A stretch of DNA of 64,000 nucleotides from JABURQ01 sp029243145. Its GTDB lineage: Bacteria; Planctomycetota; Planctomycetia; Planctomycetales; Planctomycetaceae. Where the stretch lies: contig CBFHYX010000005.1 in assembly GCA_965660145.1 (NCBI GenBank), positions 124,001 through 188,000 on the forward strand, read 5' to 3'. Below are positions 29,201-38,236 of the stretch, piece by piece. A model generated the notes under the pieces. The model made no database searches. It worked only from the letters and a program-made list of their open reading frames with translations, and was not told where the DNA came from. Made by a program: the position numbers and the translations under genes. Every line of letters begins with the position of its first letter. Positions within the stretch are counted from its first letter, which is position 1.

Positions 29201-30862
29201 CCCCAAGTAATAGACCCATTCCAATGTTCGACGGACCGGGTCCAATGCCACCACCAATCCGACCTGCGTGGTAACAATCAGTTTATCACCTGCCGACCGA
29301 ACGACGCAGCCACGAAAACGCCGACTGGAATCTTCGTAAAGCGGAGCCATCGGAAAGCCCAAACCTTGCGTCCAGAGTAATCGTCCATTCGAGGGGTCGA
29401 TACAAAAAAGCCGGATGGCTTCCTCCTGTTCGCCCACTGTGTAAAGAACTCCATCGACATTGACCGGGGGAGATAGAAAATAGACGCCTTTGTAATCATC
29501 TTGTTCTTCATCGGCAGAGGACAGTTCCCAGACCGGCTCCCAAGCCTCAGAGTCATGGGCCTCCACGTTTTTGAGAGGCAAGGCAATCAATCGGTTGAAT
29601 GGAACCGGTTCGTTTGGGGGGTTGCCATTTCCTTCTCCCGGACGAACCCTGAATTGCTCACCAGGTCTTCTGGGACGTGCATCCTGCCAAGAAGGATCAT
29701 CTTCAATCAGATAGACGTGGCGATGATCAGAGGAGAGTTGGGTATGCAACGTATTCCAGACGAATGACTCATAAAACTCTGCACGGTTCGACAATCGCTC
29801 CCAGCGCTGTTGATCCAAGCGGCTTTTTTCAAATTCCGAAGCGGCCTGTTTGAGATTAGGAGTCAGCGGATAATTGGCTTTTAATGCTCCTGTTTCTGTA
29901 TTGATCAGATGGAGGTGATTGTAGCCCCGAACCACCATCAAGTCTCCATTCACCACGGCAGAACTGGCGATGCTGAGTGTTTTCCGATTGACCCAATCTT
30001 CTTGCCTCCAGTTCTGCAACAGGCTCATTTCTGTCTCCAATAAATTCTCCACGAGTGACACTTGCCACTCCTCAGCCAACCGCGGAGGATGCGTGGGGGG
30101 GACAAACGAATTATCCGAAACTTGTGCTCTCAAATAGTCTTCCAACTTGAGACTTAATTTTCGCCCCTCTTCGGAATCGACCAAACGATTCATCAAAATG
30201 GCGGCACGCTCTCCATGACCGGCCAGACGATTGGCGACTGCCGCTTTGAACAAGACTTGTGAGCCAATGCGACTGGAATGGACGGGGGAATCAATCGCGT
30301 CATTCCATAAGCGAGATGCCGTCTCAAATTGACCCAGGTCGAGAGATCGTGTCGCCAGCCAATCCACTGCCTGATATCCGCTGGGAGTGAAATAATAACG
30401 ATCCACCAATTTCAAATAGTCAACCGGAATTCCCGACTCTCGTGCATCGTCTAAAAGGACTTCAGCATCGAGTTCCCATTGCTGTTGGTACTTGCGAAAC
30501 TGTGCGTGAGATAAAGACTCTAAATAATCGAACGCGAATTTTTTAAGACTGTGCGTCCGACCATTTTGTTCTGCAACAAAGTGATCTTCGTCCGCCTGAA
30601 GAACCGATTGCGCCAGAGCGACTGCTCGCGATTCATCATTAGACTGAACCGCATACCTAAAGTTCCGGTACAGAGAACCGTTCCGTGCATACAATTGCTC
30701 AAATGGAATCTGACTCGAAACTTGTTGTGAGGCCGGGCGAGTGACAGGCTGATTTGCTTGTAGTTCCCAATCATGTATCGACCAGAGAACAACTGCGCAG
30801 GAAACAGCCAAGCTTCCGACTAGGAACCGTACTGACCGATCATGGCCAAACAATAATCTCAT
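26282..30862 (-). CDS. Very large PQQ-like beta-propeller protein with a TPR-like middle
   Basis: 1526 residues from the ATG at 30862, which gives a membrane/signal segment (VRFLVGSLAVSCAVVLW). Two blocks of PQQ-like blades are visible: about 300-760 (RLFCIDPSNGRLLWTQGLG, LVVALDPVRRTLEWVYYLG, LHCVDLKTGNLLWKVN, GISTQDGRELWEI) and about 1210-1500 (LLAVDARNGRVFWRR, LIAVDKKTGKRRWGRML). Between them lies a helical region resembling TPR repeats (LRLAPLCIAERQYHEAEML...). Such proteins are probably extracytoplasmic scaffolds; no dehydrogenase active-site residues are identified. Outer blades may pair into one large platform. Divergent from the sulfatase at 31017. Confidence 0.8.
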   Translation of the reverse strand: MRLLFGHDRSVRFLVGSLAVSCAVVLWSIHDWELQANQPVTRPASQQVSSQIPFEQLYARNGSLYRNFRYAVQSNDESRAVALAQSVLQADEDHFVAEQNGRTHSLKKFAFDYLESLSHAQFRKYQQQWELDAEVLLDDARESGIPVDYLKLVDRYYFTPSGYQAVDWLATRSLDLGQFETASRLWNDAIDSPVHSSRIGSQVLFKAAVANRLAGHGERAAILMNRLVDSEEGRKLSLKLEDYLRAQVSDNSFVPPTHPPRLAEEWQVSLVENLLETEMSLLQNWRQEDWVNRKTLSIASSAVVNGDLMVVRGYNHLHLINTETGALKANYPLTPNLKQAASEFEKSRLDQQRWERLSNRAEFYESFVWNTLHTQLSSDHRHVYLIEDDPSWQDARPRRPGEQFRVRPGEGNGNPPNEPVPFNRLIALPLKNVEAHDSEAWEPVWELSSADEEQDDYKGVYFLSPPVNVDGVLYTVGEQEEAIRLFCIDPSNGRLLWTQGLGFPMAPLYEDSSRRFRGCVVRSAGDKLIVTTQVGLVVALDPVRRTLEWVYYLGESPSRQQFAFRGRDLEQSVGFLGFLDEPVIDHHHLYLVPRQSKQLHCVDLKTGNLLWKVNRNQPTSSADESAGDEYLGGLWENVLLVVGSRETRGISTQDGRELWEIRHHRISGHGVQQDDEYLLPLEDSQILRIRFADGRNRTIGLSGEVKTPSSVSLSGVAGDQAIADHPAPSPLFGHLLVANDHLISLGINSITALPEPVKYLDALERLDAAGKLSAEQQFRLIELEPQMTVAERIDAFENLLADSLEVSLRKRIEAKYQDDLFELIQRDPGQIVSIAEKLKKFQASEDDEIRLLIHLSFQQMKLQQFENVLFTLKQLGELESESLFEVPGERGLSVSLGAWMRTIWDWSQIDREDSLLAEFDEYLNLRRQQAVISGQKDQMERLLDQFPGVNQLDSVRLRLAPLCIAERQYHEAEMLLMAVMNHEDSSLSSAATIQLAQLWHEFGLSEQAATLLANLDQTDVLGHSVEVQGHLTTLQSQSEIKAALFNRELPREELKQVTISTLQPGHPQTILKESHDGYRRIYPTPMHCAFDLLAKENPEQMSTHHLLEIVSRSKGVVAARMSLPIRGDYERDSSQSVVGHLFPFGSMGQIRGVSLLDTAAGEPAWTRSFLDPEMGEILKVGPFDSEFILFRNQDTLLAVDARNGRVFWRRDDLVPSDSSSRNKARNPLFGDHRVVVRQAGSQADYEVYRSFTGQQVAVSDAIPKTGSMGTVDRLMVMIRYVGESGGANANGRRPSVSVVDMETGKEVFASPYWSQYCSQLDDDRLVLIDHEKQLRVIDLKQRMEVVSIPTEFGELSDVKLFRYLEDSQNHYINIQRVTDFQRVEGVDGSRVFSNFASNPFLPTTDVVGLLIAVDKKTGKRRWGRMLNSCSIIQTPYESPPFLTTLSWRTRQRVPNTRRLHIEALSQKTGNTLGVSDDFVPLDQLSQLFQARYERAAGYLELNGPTYRARIKFNPSRDREILAPGPF

Positions 30863-31016
30863 AGAGGCTGATCCTGACTGCATTTCTGACGAGAGCACGA
30901 TTTCCAATGATAGCATTTGAACGAAGTCTGTTACAGATAGATTTCGAACTGGAAGTCGTGATTGTGGCACTGTTTAATGGGAATACTGCCTATTTCTCTG
31001 CACGGAAAGATTCTTC

Positions 31017-32474
31017 ATGAGCAATCGACTGTCACGCGTCATATTTTTATCGTTCCTCTGCTGTATGAATCTATCATTCCCGCCGCAAGGCGCTCAAGCA
31101 GATGACGCAAAGAAACCACTCAACGTACTCTTCATCATTTCGGACGACCTCACGGCCACCGCGTTATCCTGTTACGGTAACGAAGTCTGTCAGACCCCCA
31201 ATATTGACCGTATCGCCGCACGAGGAACTCTTTTCACCCGCGCATTTTGTCAAGGGACGTATTGCGGCCCGTCACGAGCCTCTTTGATGTCTGGCTATTA
31301 TCCCCATGCAACGGGTGTCCTCGGATACACGAACCCACGTCCACAAATTGGCGATCGAGCCACGTGGTCTCAACACTTCAAAAACGCTGGCTATTACACC
31401 GCACGAGTGAGCAAAATTTATCACATGGGTGTCCCCGGAGGAATCGAAGCCGGGTCTCATGGTGCCGACGATGCGGACTCTTGGACAGAACGATTTAACA
31501 GTCCCGGCCCTGAATGGAAAGCCCCCGGTGATGGTGAGACTCTAGAAGGCAACCCCAACGGCAAAAAACCGGTTGTGGGAGGGAATACGTTTGTTGTTGT
31601 CGAGGCTGACGGAGACGACCTCGTCCATTCCGATGGAAAGACGGCAGCCAAAGCCGTCGAATTGATTCACAAACACAAAGACGAACCTTTCTGGCTTGGT
31701 GTTGGCTTCGTACGACCTCACGTTCCTTTTGTCTCACCACGTTCGTACTACGAACCTTTCTTACCGTATGAGAAAAACAAGCTTCCTCAGAAATTCCCCG
31801 GTGACTGGGATGATATCCCCAAGCCGGGAATCAACTACAAAACCAGCATCAATATGAAGATGGACATCCGCCGTCAGAAAAAAGCAGTCGGAGGATATTA
31901 TGCATCTGTCGCCTACATGGACGCACAAGTCGGGAAGGTCTTAGACGCCGTCGAAGACGCCGGTCTCCTCGACAATACGGTAATCATCTTCACCAGCGAC
32001 CACGGATATCATCTGGGAGAGCACGACTTCTGGGCCAAGGTGAGCTTACGCGATGAATCTGCAGCAGTGCCATTGATCATCAGTGTTCCCGGCAAGCACC
32101 CCAATGTCAGCCACTCTCTTGTCGAGTTGCTAGACCTCTATCCAACGACGGCCAAACTATGTGGCCTGGAAGTTCCAGAACGACTTCAGGGAATCGATAT
32201 TTCCAGCATTTTGGATCACGAAACGCTGAGTCTCCGCAAGGCAGCATTATCGGTCGCCCCAATGCGAAAAGGGTTTCTGCTGCGAGAACGCGACTGGGCC
32301 TATATCCAATATGGTGAAAAAGCGGAGAGTGGTATTGAACTCTTCGACATGCGGAATGATCCGCAGCAGTTTACCAATCTGGCCGAGAAAGAGACCCACG
32401 CAAATATAGTTGCAGAGTTCAAACGCAAAATAGCAGACAAACTCACCGATGTCCGCAACAACGATCTCAAATAG
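31017..32474 (+). CDS. Sulfatase, iduronate-2-sulfatase-like, exported
   Basis: 485 residues with a signal peptide cut near AQA-DD. The metal pair is in NVLFIISDDL (D43, D44) and the formylglycine motif is C83-G-P-S-R (in TYCGPSRASLMSG), so it is the Cys type needing FGE maturation. FTSDHGYHLGEHDFW supplies the later metal and active-site residues, as in iduronate-2-sulfatase and choline-sulfatase subfamilies. It removes sulfate esters from a carbohydrate outside the cytoplasm; the exact glycan is unknown. GGAAAG sits 7 bases before the ATG. Divergent from the PQQ-like gene. Confidence 0.93.
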   Translation: MSNRLSRVIFLSFLCCMNLSFPPQGAQADDAKKPLNVLFIISDDLTATALSCYGNEVCQTPNIDRIAARGTLFTRAFCQGTYCGPSRASLMSGYYPHATGVLGYTNPRPQIGDRATWSQHFKNAGYYTARVSKIYHMGVPGGIEAGSHGADDADSWTERFNSPGPEWKAPGDGETLEGNPNGKKPVVGGNTFVVVEADGDDLVHSDGKTAAKAVELIHKHKDEPFWLGVGFVRPHVPFVSPRSYYEPFLPYEKNKLPQKFPGDWDDIPKPGINYKTSINMKMDIRRQKKAVGGYYASVAYMDAQVGKVLDAVEDAGLLDNTVIIFTSDHGYHLGEHDFWAKVSLRDESAAVPLIISVPGKHPNVSHSLVELLDLYPTTAKLCGLEVPERLQGIDISSILDHETLSLRKAALSVAPMRKGFLLRERDWAYIQYGEKAESGIELFDMRNDPQQFTNLAEKETHANIVAEFKRKIADKLTDVRNNDLK

Positions 32475-32495
32475 AATTTTTAATCACAGACTCTC

Positions 32496-33623
32496 TCAAT
32501 GCACGTTCCTTTTGTGTGCTGTGGCAAGTTGCTCTTCTCTCGCCCTCCGCCTGGTAGCCACATAGGGATTGCATTTTTTGTCTGGCGATTTTTCGGGCAT
32601 ATAAACTAATCTGGAATATCCAATCCCGTCACGATATGCATAGATTTCCACTGCGCTCCGAAAGTATTTGAGCGGAAGACGAAGACGAAACCCCGCCTCT
32701 TGGACATTGGGACCATAAACCTCTTGTGTATAATCACTGTGAACTCGCTCGACAGGAAAACGAGACAATTCCTCATCGACAGCGGTGTACACAACCAGTT
32801 CGTCGATCAATTGCCGCTCTCGGACATCAACGGGCCAACAGTGACAAGTCACTTCATCCCCTTCGATCTTCAATGCATTCCATTCACCACTCAGCAGCAT
32901 AGGGTCGTTAATGAAAGACTCACCCGAGGCCGACTGAACGCTCTGCGGGAAAAGATCCAATACTTTGGCCCCAACACGCATATTGTAGAGAGCATCATTG
33001 CAATACTCTTGCGCCAAAATCGCCAGCAGTAAGTGAGAACAGATCAGAGGCATCATTCGGCGTGAATCGAGCCACATCCAACACCAGAAACATCCTCCCG
33101 CAATGGTAATCAGCATAAGATACGGATTAGGAGAGTGAATCATCCCGAAGAGAAATGACGAGAGGGCAATTCCTTTCCATCGACTTTTGCAGAGAGTCAT
33201 ACAAGCAGGTAGAAGACAAAGCTGCAAGGCAATTTGCTGGGCAACAACGGTTCCAACTTTTCGCTTCCACCATGTTTGGTCACTGAGAAATTTCGCCCAG
33301 AAACTTGAGTAAGAGTCGACGTTAATAACACCCAAGCCCCACGCACACAGCATGAGGATTGAAGCAAGTAGCACTGAACCCACAAGTATTTTTAACCATG
33401 ACTGCACAAGAGACGTCTTCTCGGGCAATTGAGGTCGGTGATTCCAAAAACTGAATCCCACCGCGGCCACAATGGAAATCACGACCATATTCTTGGACAG
33501 TTTGTGAGATGTTCCTTTGAGGAACCAGAGATAGACTTCAATGAGACCGACCACTGCAACAACTTCCCACAAAGCCAACCAGCGTGATGATCGGGAAGAG
33601 TTTTGGGCAACGTCTGAATCCAC
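32496..33623 (-). CDS. CPBP-like membrane protein with degenerate motifs
   Basis: 375 residues from a GTG at 33623 with AAGG 8 bases upstream. The first 220 residues have about seven membrane helices; the last 150 form a soluble domain. The helical part follows the layout of CPBP (Abi) intramembrane proteases: FLFGMIHSPNPYL for motif 2 and HLLLAI for motif 3. Motif 1 (EExxxR) should hold the catalytic glutamates, but the matching place reads QQIALQL. It may be a catalytically dead relative. The C-terminal domain resembles nothing I recognise. It lies between two sulfatases. Confidence 0.65.
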   Translation of the reverse strand: MDSDVAQNSSRSSRWLALWEVVAVVGLIEVYLWFLKGTSHKLSKNMVVISIVAAVGFSFWNHRPQLPEKTSLVQSWLKILVGSVLLASILMLCAWGLGVINVDSYSSFWAKFLSDQTWWKRKVGTVVAQQIALQLCLLPACMTLCKSRWKGIALSSFLFGMIHSPNPYLMLITIAGGCFWCWMWLDSRRMMPLICSHLLLAILAQEYCNDALYNMRVGAKVLDLFPQSVQSASGESFINDPMLLSGEWNALKIEGDEVTCHCWPVDVRERQLIDELVVYTAVDEELSRFPVERVHSDYTQEVYGPNVQEAGFRLRLPLKYFRSAVEIYAYRDGIGYSRLVYMPEKSPDKKCNPYVATRRRAREEQLATAHKRNVH

Positions 33624-33845
33624 AATGCAGCCTTATTTCTGGAAGCGTGAGAGTAAATGCCGGGAAAGATAGATTTTCCCAAGAAACCCGTCAAGAGGAT
33701 CGGTTTGTCGTCCCGGTTCGGCGGGGAGTCCAGCCAACCTTCATCGCCACCCAGTACAATCTCAAATACAGAGGGGGAATCGAAACAGACCATTAAGTAA
33801 TGCGTTTACCCCGGTAAAACCAACTATTCAAAGAAAGACATGAAA

Positions 33846-35237
33846 TCACTCGACCAAGGTCGGTTGAGGTCGATATTGCCGAACCAACGCATCTCGACGC
33901 GATTTCATTTTCAGAAAGACATCAGTTTTCTGTCCGGACAAATCCTCTTTTTCGTAGGGATCTTTCTGGAGATTGAATAGGTACTCAATGCCATCGGCAT
34001 CTTGAAGATATTTCCAATCTCCGCTACGAACAGAAGTCCAGGCACCACGATCAAGCCGCTTGTGAGCTCCGAGTTCCCAGAACAAATCACGCTTTGCGAT
34101 CTGATTCTGACGCAGAATCACGTCTGACAAATCAAGACCATCCAGACGCAGTTTCGTGACATCCACATCGGCGAGTTTGCAGAAGGTCGGAAAGAGATCG
34201 AGTGATGTTAATACCTCATTCGTTGTACTGCCGGCTTTAATTTTTCCCGGCCAACGAAAGATTGCCGGCACACGCAATCCCCCTTCGAACAAAGTCGCTT
34301 TATCCCCTCGATAAGGAAGATTATTCCCACCATAAACGGGGTCACCTCCGTGATCCGTCAGAAACACCACCAGAGTCTCTTCTTCTAAACCATTCTCCTT
34401 GATTGTCTTCAAGACTTTGCCGACTCCATCATCGAGTGCCACAGTCATCGCGGCAAACTCCCTTCGAATCTTATCATCGATGAAATCAACCCGTTTCAAA
34501 TCATTGGCTTGCGGCTGCATAATGTTGACAGTTTCTCCCGCACCGGGACTCCACCCTTTCCCAAAATGTGGCGCATTATACGAGAGATAAAGAAAGAACG
34601 GTTTATCACTCGATTTTTGATTCTGCAGGAAATGAACCGCGTCCTGAGTAATCACATCAGTCGCGTAACCGTTGATAGAGACATGCTCTTCGCCGTGATA
34701 CCAGTCGGGCAAAACACCGTAGGTCATCGTAAAGTAATCCACACAGCCAGCAGTGTGCCCACGAAACAGATCAAAGCCGTGTTGTGTCGGTAGGAACGAT
34801 TTCGCGCCATGCCCCAGATGCCATTTCCCCAGCAAAGCGGTTTGATATCCGGCACCATGAAGAACTTCGGCAATCGTCGTTTCTCCTGGTTGCAATCCAC
34901 GCTGAGCGTCCTCTTCGCCCAAAAACATCAACGCGCCCAACAACTGATCTTGAGACCGGCTCGGATTCTGCCCTGTCAACAACCCATACCGAGACGGTGT
35001 GCAGATTGAAGAAGCCGAATACCAAGACGTACATTTCAGACCGTCTTTCGCCAGTGAATCAATATGAGGCGTGGGAATTTCGCTACCGTAACAACCGACA
35101 TCGCTGATGCCTTGATCGTCAGTAAATATCAGAACGATGTTTGGTCGATCATCAGCCATGGCCGAGTGAATGTTCAATACCACACTCACCAAAACCATGG
35201 TCAATAAACGACCAGCCATAATGCGAAGGGGATTCAT
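33846..35237 (-). CDS. Arylsulfatase A-like sulfatase, exported
   Basis: 463 residues from the ATG at 35237, with GGAAG upstream; the frame reaches back to 35294 but the signal peptide starts at 35237 (IMAGRLLTMVLVSVVL, cut near SAMA-DD). The metal aspartates are in IVLIFTDDQG, the formylglycine motif is C79-T-P-S-R, and the downstream VVFLTDHGGDPVYGG and LLGKWHLGHG match arylsulfatase A-type enzymes. It hydrolyses sulfate esters outside the cytoplasm after FGE maturation; the substrate is unknown. It lies 37 bases downstream of the molybdenum hydroxylase subunit on the same strand. Confidence 0.94.
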   Translation of the reverse strand: MNPLRIMAGRLLTMVLVSVVLNIHSAMADDRPNIVLIFTDDQGISDVGCYGSEIPTPHIDSLAKDGLKCTSWYSASSICTPSRYGLLTGQNPSRSQDQLLGALMFLGEEDAQRGLQPGETTIAEVLHGAGYQTALLGKWHLGHGAKSFLPTQHGFDLFRGHTAGCVDYFTMTYGVLPDWYHGEEHVSINGYATDVITQDAVHFLQNQKSSDKPFFLYLSYNAPHFGKGWSPGAGETVNIMQPQANDLKRVDFIDDKIRREFAAMTVALDDGVGKVLKTIKENGLEEETLVVFLTDHGGDPVYGGNNLPYRGDKATLFEGGLRVPAIFRWPGKIKAGSTTNEVLTSLDLFPTFCKLADVDVTKLRLDGLDLSDVILRQNQIAKRDLFWELGAHKRLDRGAWTSVRSGDWKYLQDADGIEYLFNLQKDPYEKEDLSGQKTDVFLKMKSRRDALVRQYRPQPTLVE

Positions 35238-35274
35238 GAAGAACTTCCGAAAATCATTTGCGTCATTCGGCTGC

Positions 35275-37587
35275 CTACGACCAGGACAAGTCATGCTTTA
35301 AAATTGGCAAGTCTCGAACTCGCTTCCCCGTAGCCGCGAAGATGGCATTACACAAAGCAGGAGCAAACGAAGGAACACCAGTCTCTCCCACTCCCGATGG
35401 GGCAGCTTCACTCTCCACGACATCCATATGGATATTCCGCGGCGCATCGATGAGAGTCGTCATTTGATAGGTATCGTAGTTCGATTGATCGGCAACCCCA
35501 TTTGTGAACGTGATTTCTCCGTACAACGCTTGTGTCGCTCCCATGTTGGCGGCACCTTCCAACTGCGCGCGAACGCGGTTCGGGCTAACAATCGTGCCGG
35601 AATCAAGAGAGACCCAGACATTCGGGATCTTCACCGTACCCTCCTTGGTCACTTCGACTTCAACCACATGCCCTGTATAACCGAGAAATGAACGGACACA
35701 GGCAATCCCCACGCCACGTCCTTTCGGCAGGTTTTGCTTTTTATCCCATTCGGACATTTGAGCGGCACGACGAGTGACATTTTTGAGTCGCCCAATGTCA
35801 TACGGATAATCTTCAGCCGAAGCGCCTCGATTTCCGAGTCCAGCCGCTTTCAAATCGATCTGGCGATCTTCGCCCAGAAGTGCGAGCAGATACTCCAACG
35901 GGTCGCGACCTGCTTCGTGGGCCAACTCATCAGCAAATGAACTGACGGCAAAGTTCTGCGGAATATGACAAACCGAACGTAACCAGCCAATGCGTGTGTG
36001 GGACTTGGCTTCTCCCGACTCAACACGAACATTGGGTATTTGGAAGGGCAGGTCGGTCGATCCCATTTCGAGTTCAAATCCGACAGGAGCTTTCGTCGCG
36101 GCATCGAATGTCGACCCGATTGACGGATAGGCGACCCGTTGCAGCCAGGCTTCTGGTATTCCTTTGCTATCCAAGGATGCCTCCAAGTGCATCGCGGCAG
36201 TCGTGTGATAGTAATCATGTTGGACATCATCTTCCCGTGTCCAGGTGACATGCACTGGACGCCCCAACTTGCGAGACAGCATCGCCGCTTCCACACAGTA
36301 ATCAGGCTTACTCTTTCGCCCAAACCCGGAACCGAGCAAAGTCACATTGGCGAGCACTTCGGAAGGATCAATTCCCATCGCAGGACCAACCGCTTGTTGA
36401 ACGGCTTGAGGATTCTGTGTCGCTGAGAGGACGTGACACGATGTCACTTTTCCCGAGGAATCCGTATTCACATCGGCCACTGCACATGTTGGCTCCATCG
36501 AAGCATGAGCCAAATGTGGGGCTGAATAGTCGGCTTTAATGACCTTTTTCGACTTACCCAGAAGACTGCCCGCATCACCAACTTCACGAGCAAGGACACC
36601 CGGTTTATTAATTGTTGCTTTGAGTTGTTTGTTGTAAACTTCCGAATTGTATGAGACGTTTGGACCGAGATCCCATTCGATTTCCAACGCCTCGCGTCCC
36701 TTGATGGCGTTGTAGGTGCTATCCGCACAAACGGCAATTCCACCCAGAGGTTGAAAGACGGGAGCACCCTCGAATTTAGGAATTTCAACAATATCCGTAA
36801 CGCCGGGAACTGCCTTCGCTTTCGTCGCATCGAATGACTTAACCTTTCCTCCCACAACCGGTGGCCTTGCGACGACCGCAAAGACCTGATTCTCCATCCG
36901 CGCATCGATGCCATAGACGGCTTTACCAGTGAGGATGTCATCCAGGTCAGTCATCGGCACGCTTTTGCCAATGTATTTCCACTGGTCACGCGATTTGAGA
37001 GTCAATTCATCCGGCTTGGGGACATCCAGCTTCGCCGCTTCTTCGACAAGTTGACCGAACCCAAAAGATCGCTCGCTCTTCTTATGTTTCACACGATGAT
37101 TCTCTGCATAGCACTCAGAAGCATCGACCTCCCACTTTTTAGCAGCCGCGCGTTCGAGCATCGTACGTGCAGTGGCTCCCGCGTCGCGCATACGGTCGAA
37201 GAAGAAACGAATACTGTTAGATCCGTCAGTGTTTTGATCACCCAATCTTTTGTCGCCGGGAGCTTGAGTGATGACAACTCGTCCCCAGTCGGCTTCAAGT
37301 TCATCGGCAACAATTCGGGGCAGGGCGGTACGAATACCGGTTCCCATTTCGGAACGATGTACGAGGATATTGACGGTCCCGTCCTCTAAAATTCCCACGA
37401 AGAAATCAGGCTGAAAGTCACCCAACACTTCCGTCTCTGCCGTTTGCAGAACACCGTCTGAAACATTCCCCATCAACACCAACGAACCGACAGCCGCTGA
37501 AGTCGCTAGGAAGTCGCGGCGTGTGACCGATTGTGACCACGTCCAATTGGCTTCCGTCCAATCTGAGAGTTGTGTAATTTCGCTCAT
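35275..37587 (-). CDS. Molybdenum hydroxylase large subunit (xanthine dehydrogenase/IorB type), Tat-exported
   Basis: 770 residues from the ATG at 37587, which overlaps the ISP-like gene stop by four bases. A twin-arginine signal TRRDFLATSAAVGSLVL sits near residues 23-39, so the complex is probably moved to the periplasm. The aldehyde oxidase/xanthine dehydrogenase body shows IVHRSEMGTGIRTAL at the start, GSGFGRKSKPDYCVEA for molybdopterin contact and GVGETGVPSFAPAL near the C-terminus with the conserved glutamate. It is close to isoquinoline 1-oxidoreductase beta. It hydroxylates an aromatic or aldehyde substrate with water as oxygen source; the exact substrate is open. Confidence 0.92.
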   Translation of the reverse strand: MSEITQLSDWTEANWTWSQSVTRRDFLATSAAVGSLVLMGNVSDGVLQTAETEVLGDFQPDFFVGILEDGTVNILVHRSEMGTGIRTALPRIVADELEADWGRVVITQAPGDKRLGDQNTDGSNSIRFFFDRMRDAGATARTMLERAAAKKWEVDASECYAENHRVKHKKSERSFGFGQLVEEAAKLDVPKPDELTLKSRDQWKYIGKSVPMTDLDDILTGKAVYGIDARMENQVFAVVARPPVVGGKVKSFDATKAKAVPGVTDIVEIPKFEGAPVFQPLGGIAVCADSTYNAIKGREALEIEWDLGPNVSYNSEVYNKQLKATINKPGVLAREVGDAGSLLGKSKKVIKADYSAPHLAHASMEPTCAVADVNTDSSGKVTSCHVLSATQNPQAVQQAVGPAMGIDPSEVLANVTLLGSGFGRKSKPDYCVEAAMLSRKLGRPVHVTWTREDDVQHDYYHTTAAMHLEASLDSKGIPEAWLQRVAYPSIGSTFDAATKAPVGFELEMGSTDLPFQIPNVRVESGEAKSHTRIGWLRSVCHIPQNFAVSSFADELAHEAGRDPLEYLLALLGEDRQIDLKAAGLGNRGASAEDYPYDIGRLKNVTRRAAQMSEWDKKQNLPKGRGVGIACVRSFLGYTGHVVEVEVTKEGTVKIPNVWVSLDSGTIVSPNRVRAQLEGAANMGATQALYGEITFTNGVADQSNYDTYQMTTLIDAPRNIHMDVVESEAAPSGVGETGVPSFAPALCNAIFAATGKRVRDLPILKHDLSWS

Positions 37588-38045
37588 TTGCTCTGCATCT
37601 CCTTTGCAGCGGTATTGATGGCAGCTCTGATTCGAGGGTATGTGCCACACCGGCAAATGTTCCACATCTCCGCTTCGATTTCTTCGTCGCTCGGATCGTT
37701 ATTTGATTTGAGCATCGCGGACGCCATCATCATTTGACCCACCTGGCAATAACCACATTGCGGGACATTGTGTTCTTTCCAAGCTTTTTGGACCGGGTGC
37801 GATCCGTCCTCCGAGAGCCCTTCGATCGTTGTCACTTCTGAATCACCAACATCACTGATGGCAGTCACGCAGGACTGGGCCGATTCGCCATCGATATGCA
37901 CCGTACAGGCACCACAGACCGACATCCCGCAACCATACTTGGTGCCGGTCATGCCAAGAGTGTCACGAAGTACCCACAACAATGGTGTATCGGGGGAGAC
38001 ACCGGAGACATCGTGCTCCTTCCCGTTGACTCGAATGGTCGTCAT
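37584..38045 (-). CDS. [2Fe-2S] subunit of the molybdenum hydroxylase
   Basis: 153 residues from the ATG at 38045, with AAGGAG 6 bases upstream. It carries two [2Fe-2S] clusters: a plant-type set in CGMSVCGACTVHIDGESAQSC (split as CG..C..C..C) and a second in CGYCQVGQ with CRCG. This is the standard small subunit of two-subunit IorAB-type enzymes, passing electrons from the molybdenum centre. It overlaps the large-subunit gene, so they are translationally coupled. No FAD subunit is present, which fits the IorAB type. Confidence 0.95.
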   Translation of the reverse strand: MTTIRVNGKEHDVSGVSPDTPLLWVLRDTLGMTGTKYGCGMSVCGACTVHIDGESAQSCVTAISDVGDSEVTTIEGLSEDGSHPVQKAWKEHNVPQCGYCQVGQMMMASAMLKSNNDPSDEEIEAEMWNICRCGTYPRIRAAINTAAKEMQSK

Positions 38046-38236
38046 TTCTCGCTCCTTCAAGCTGCTGGATGTTTCCCGTTTTGTCTAAATCCAGCATAAC
38101 AGCATGGCATTGAGGAGTCTAAAACGAATTTTGCAATGCTTAGAATTTCACGATTGTTCCCAAAGCCCGAGTGAATCAGAAGAATTACTGTGCGAGTGAC
38201 TGAATCGGCACCACGGCCATGGCGGTATGATCGATT

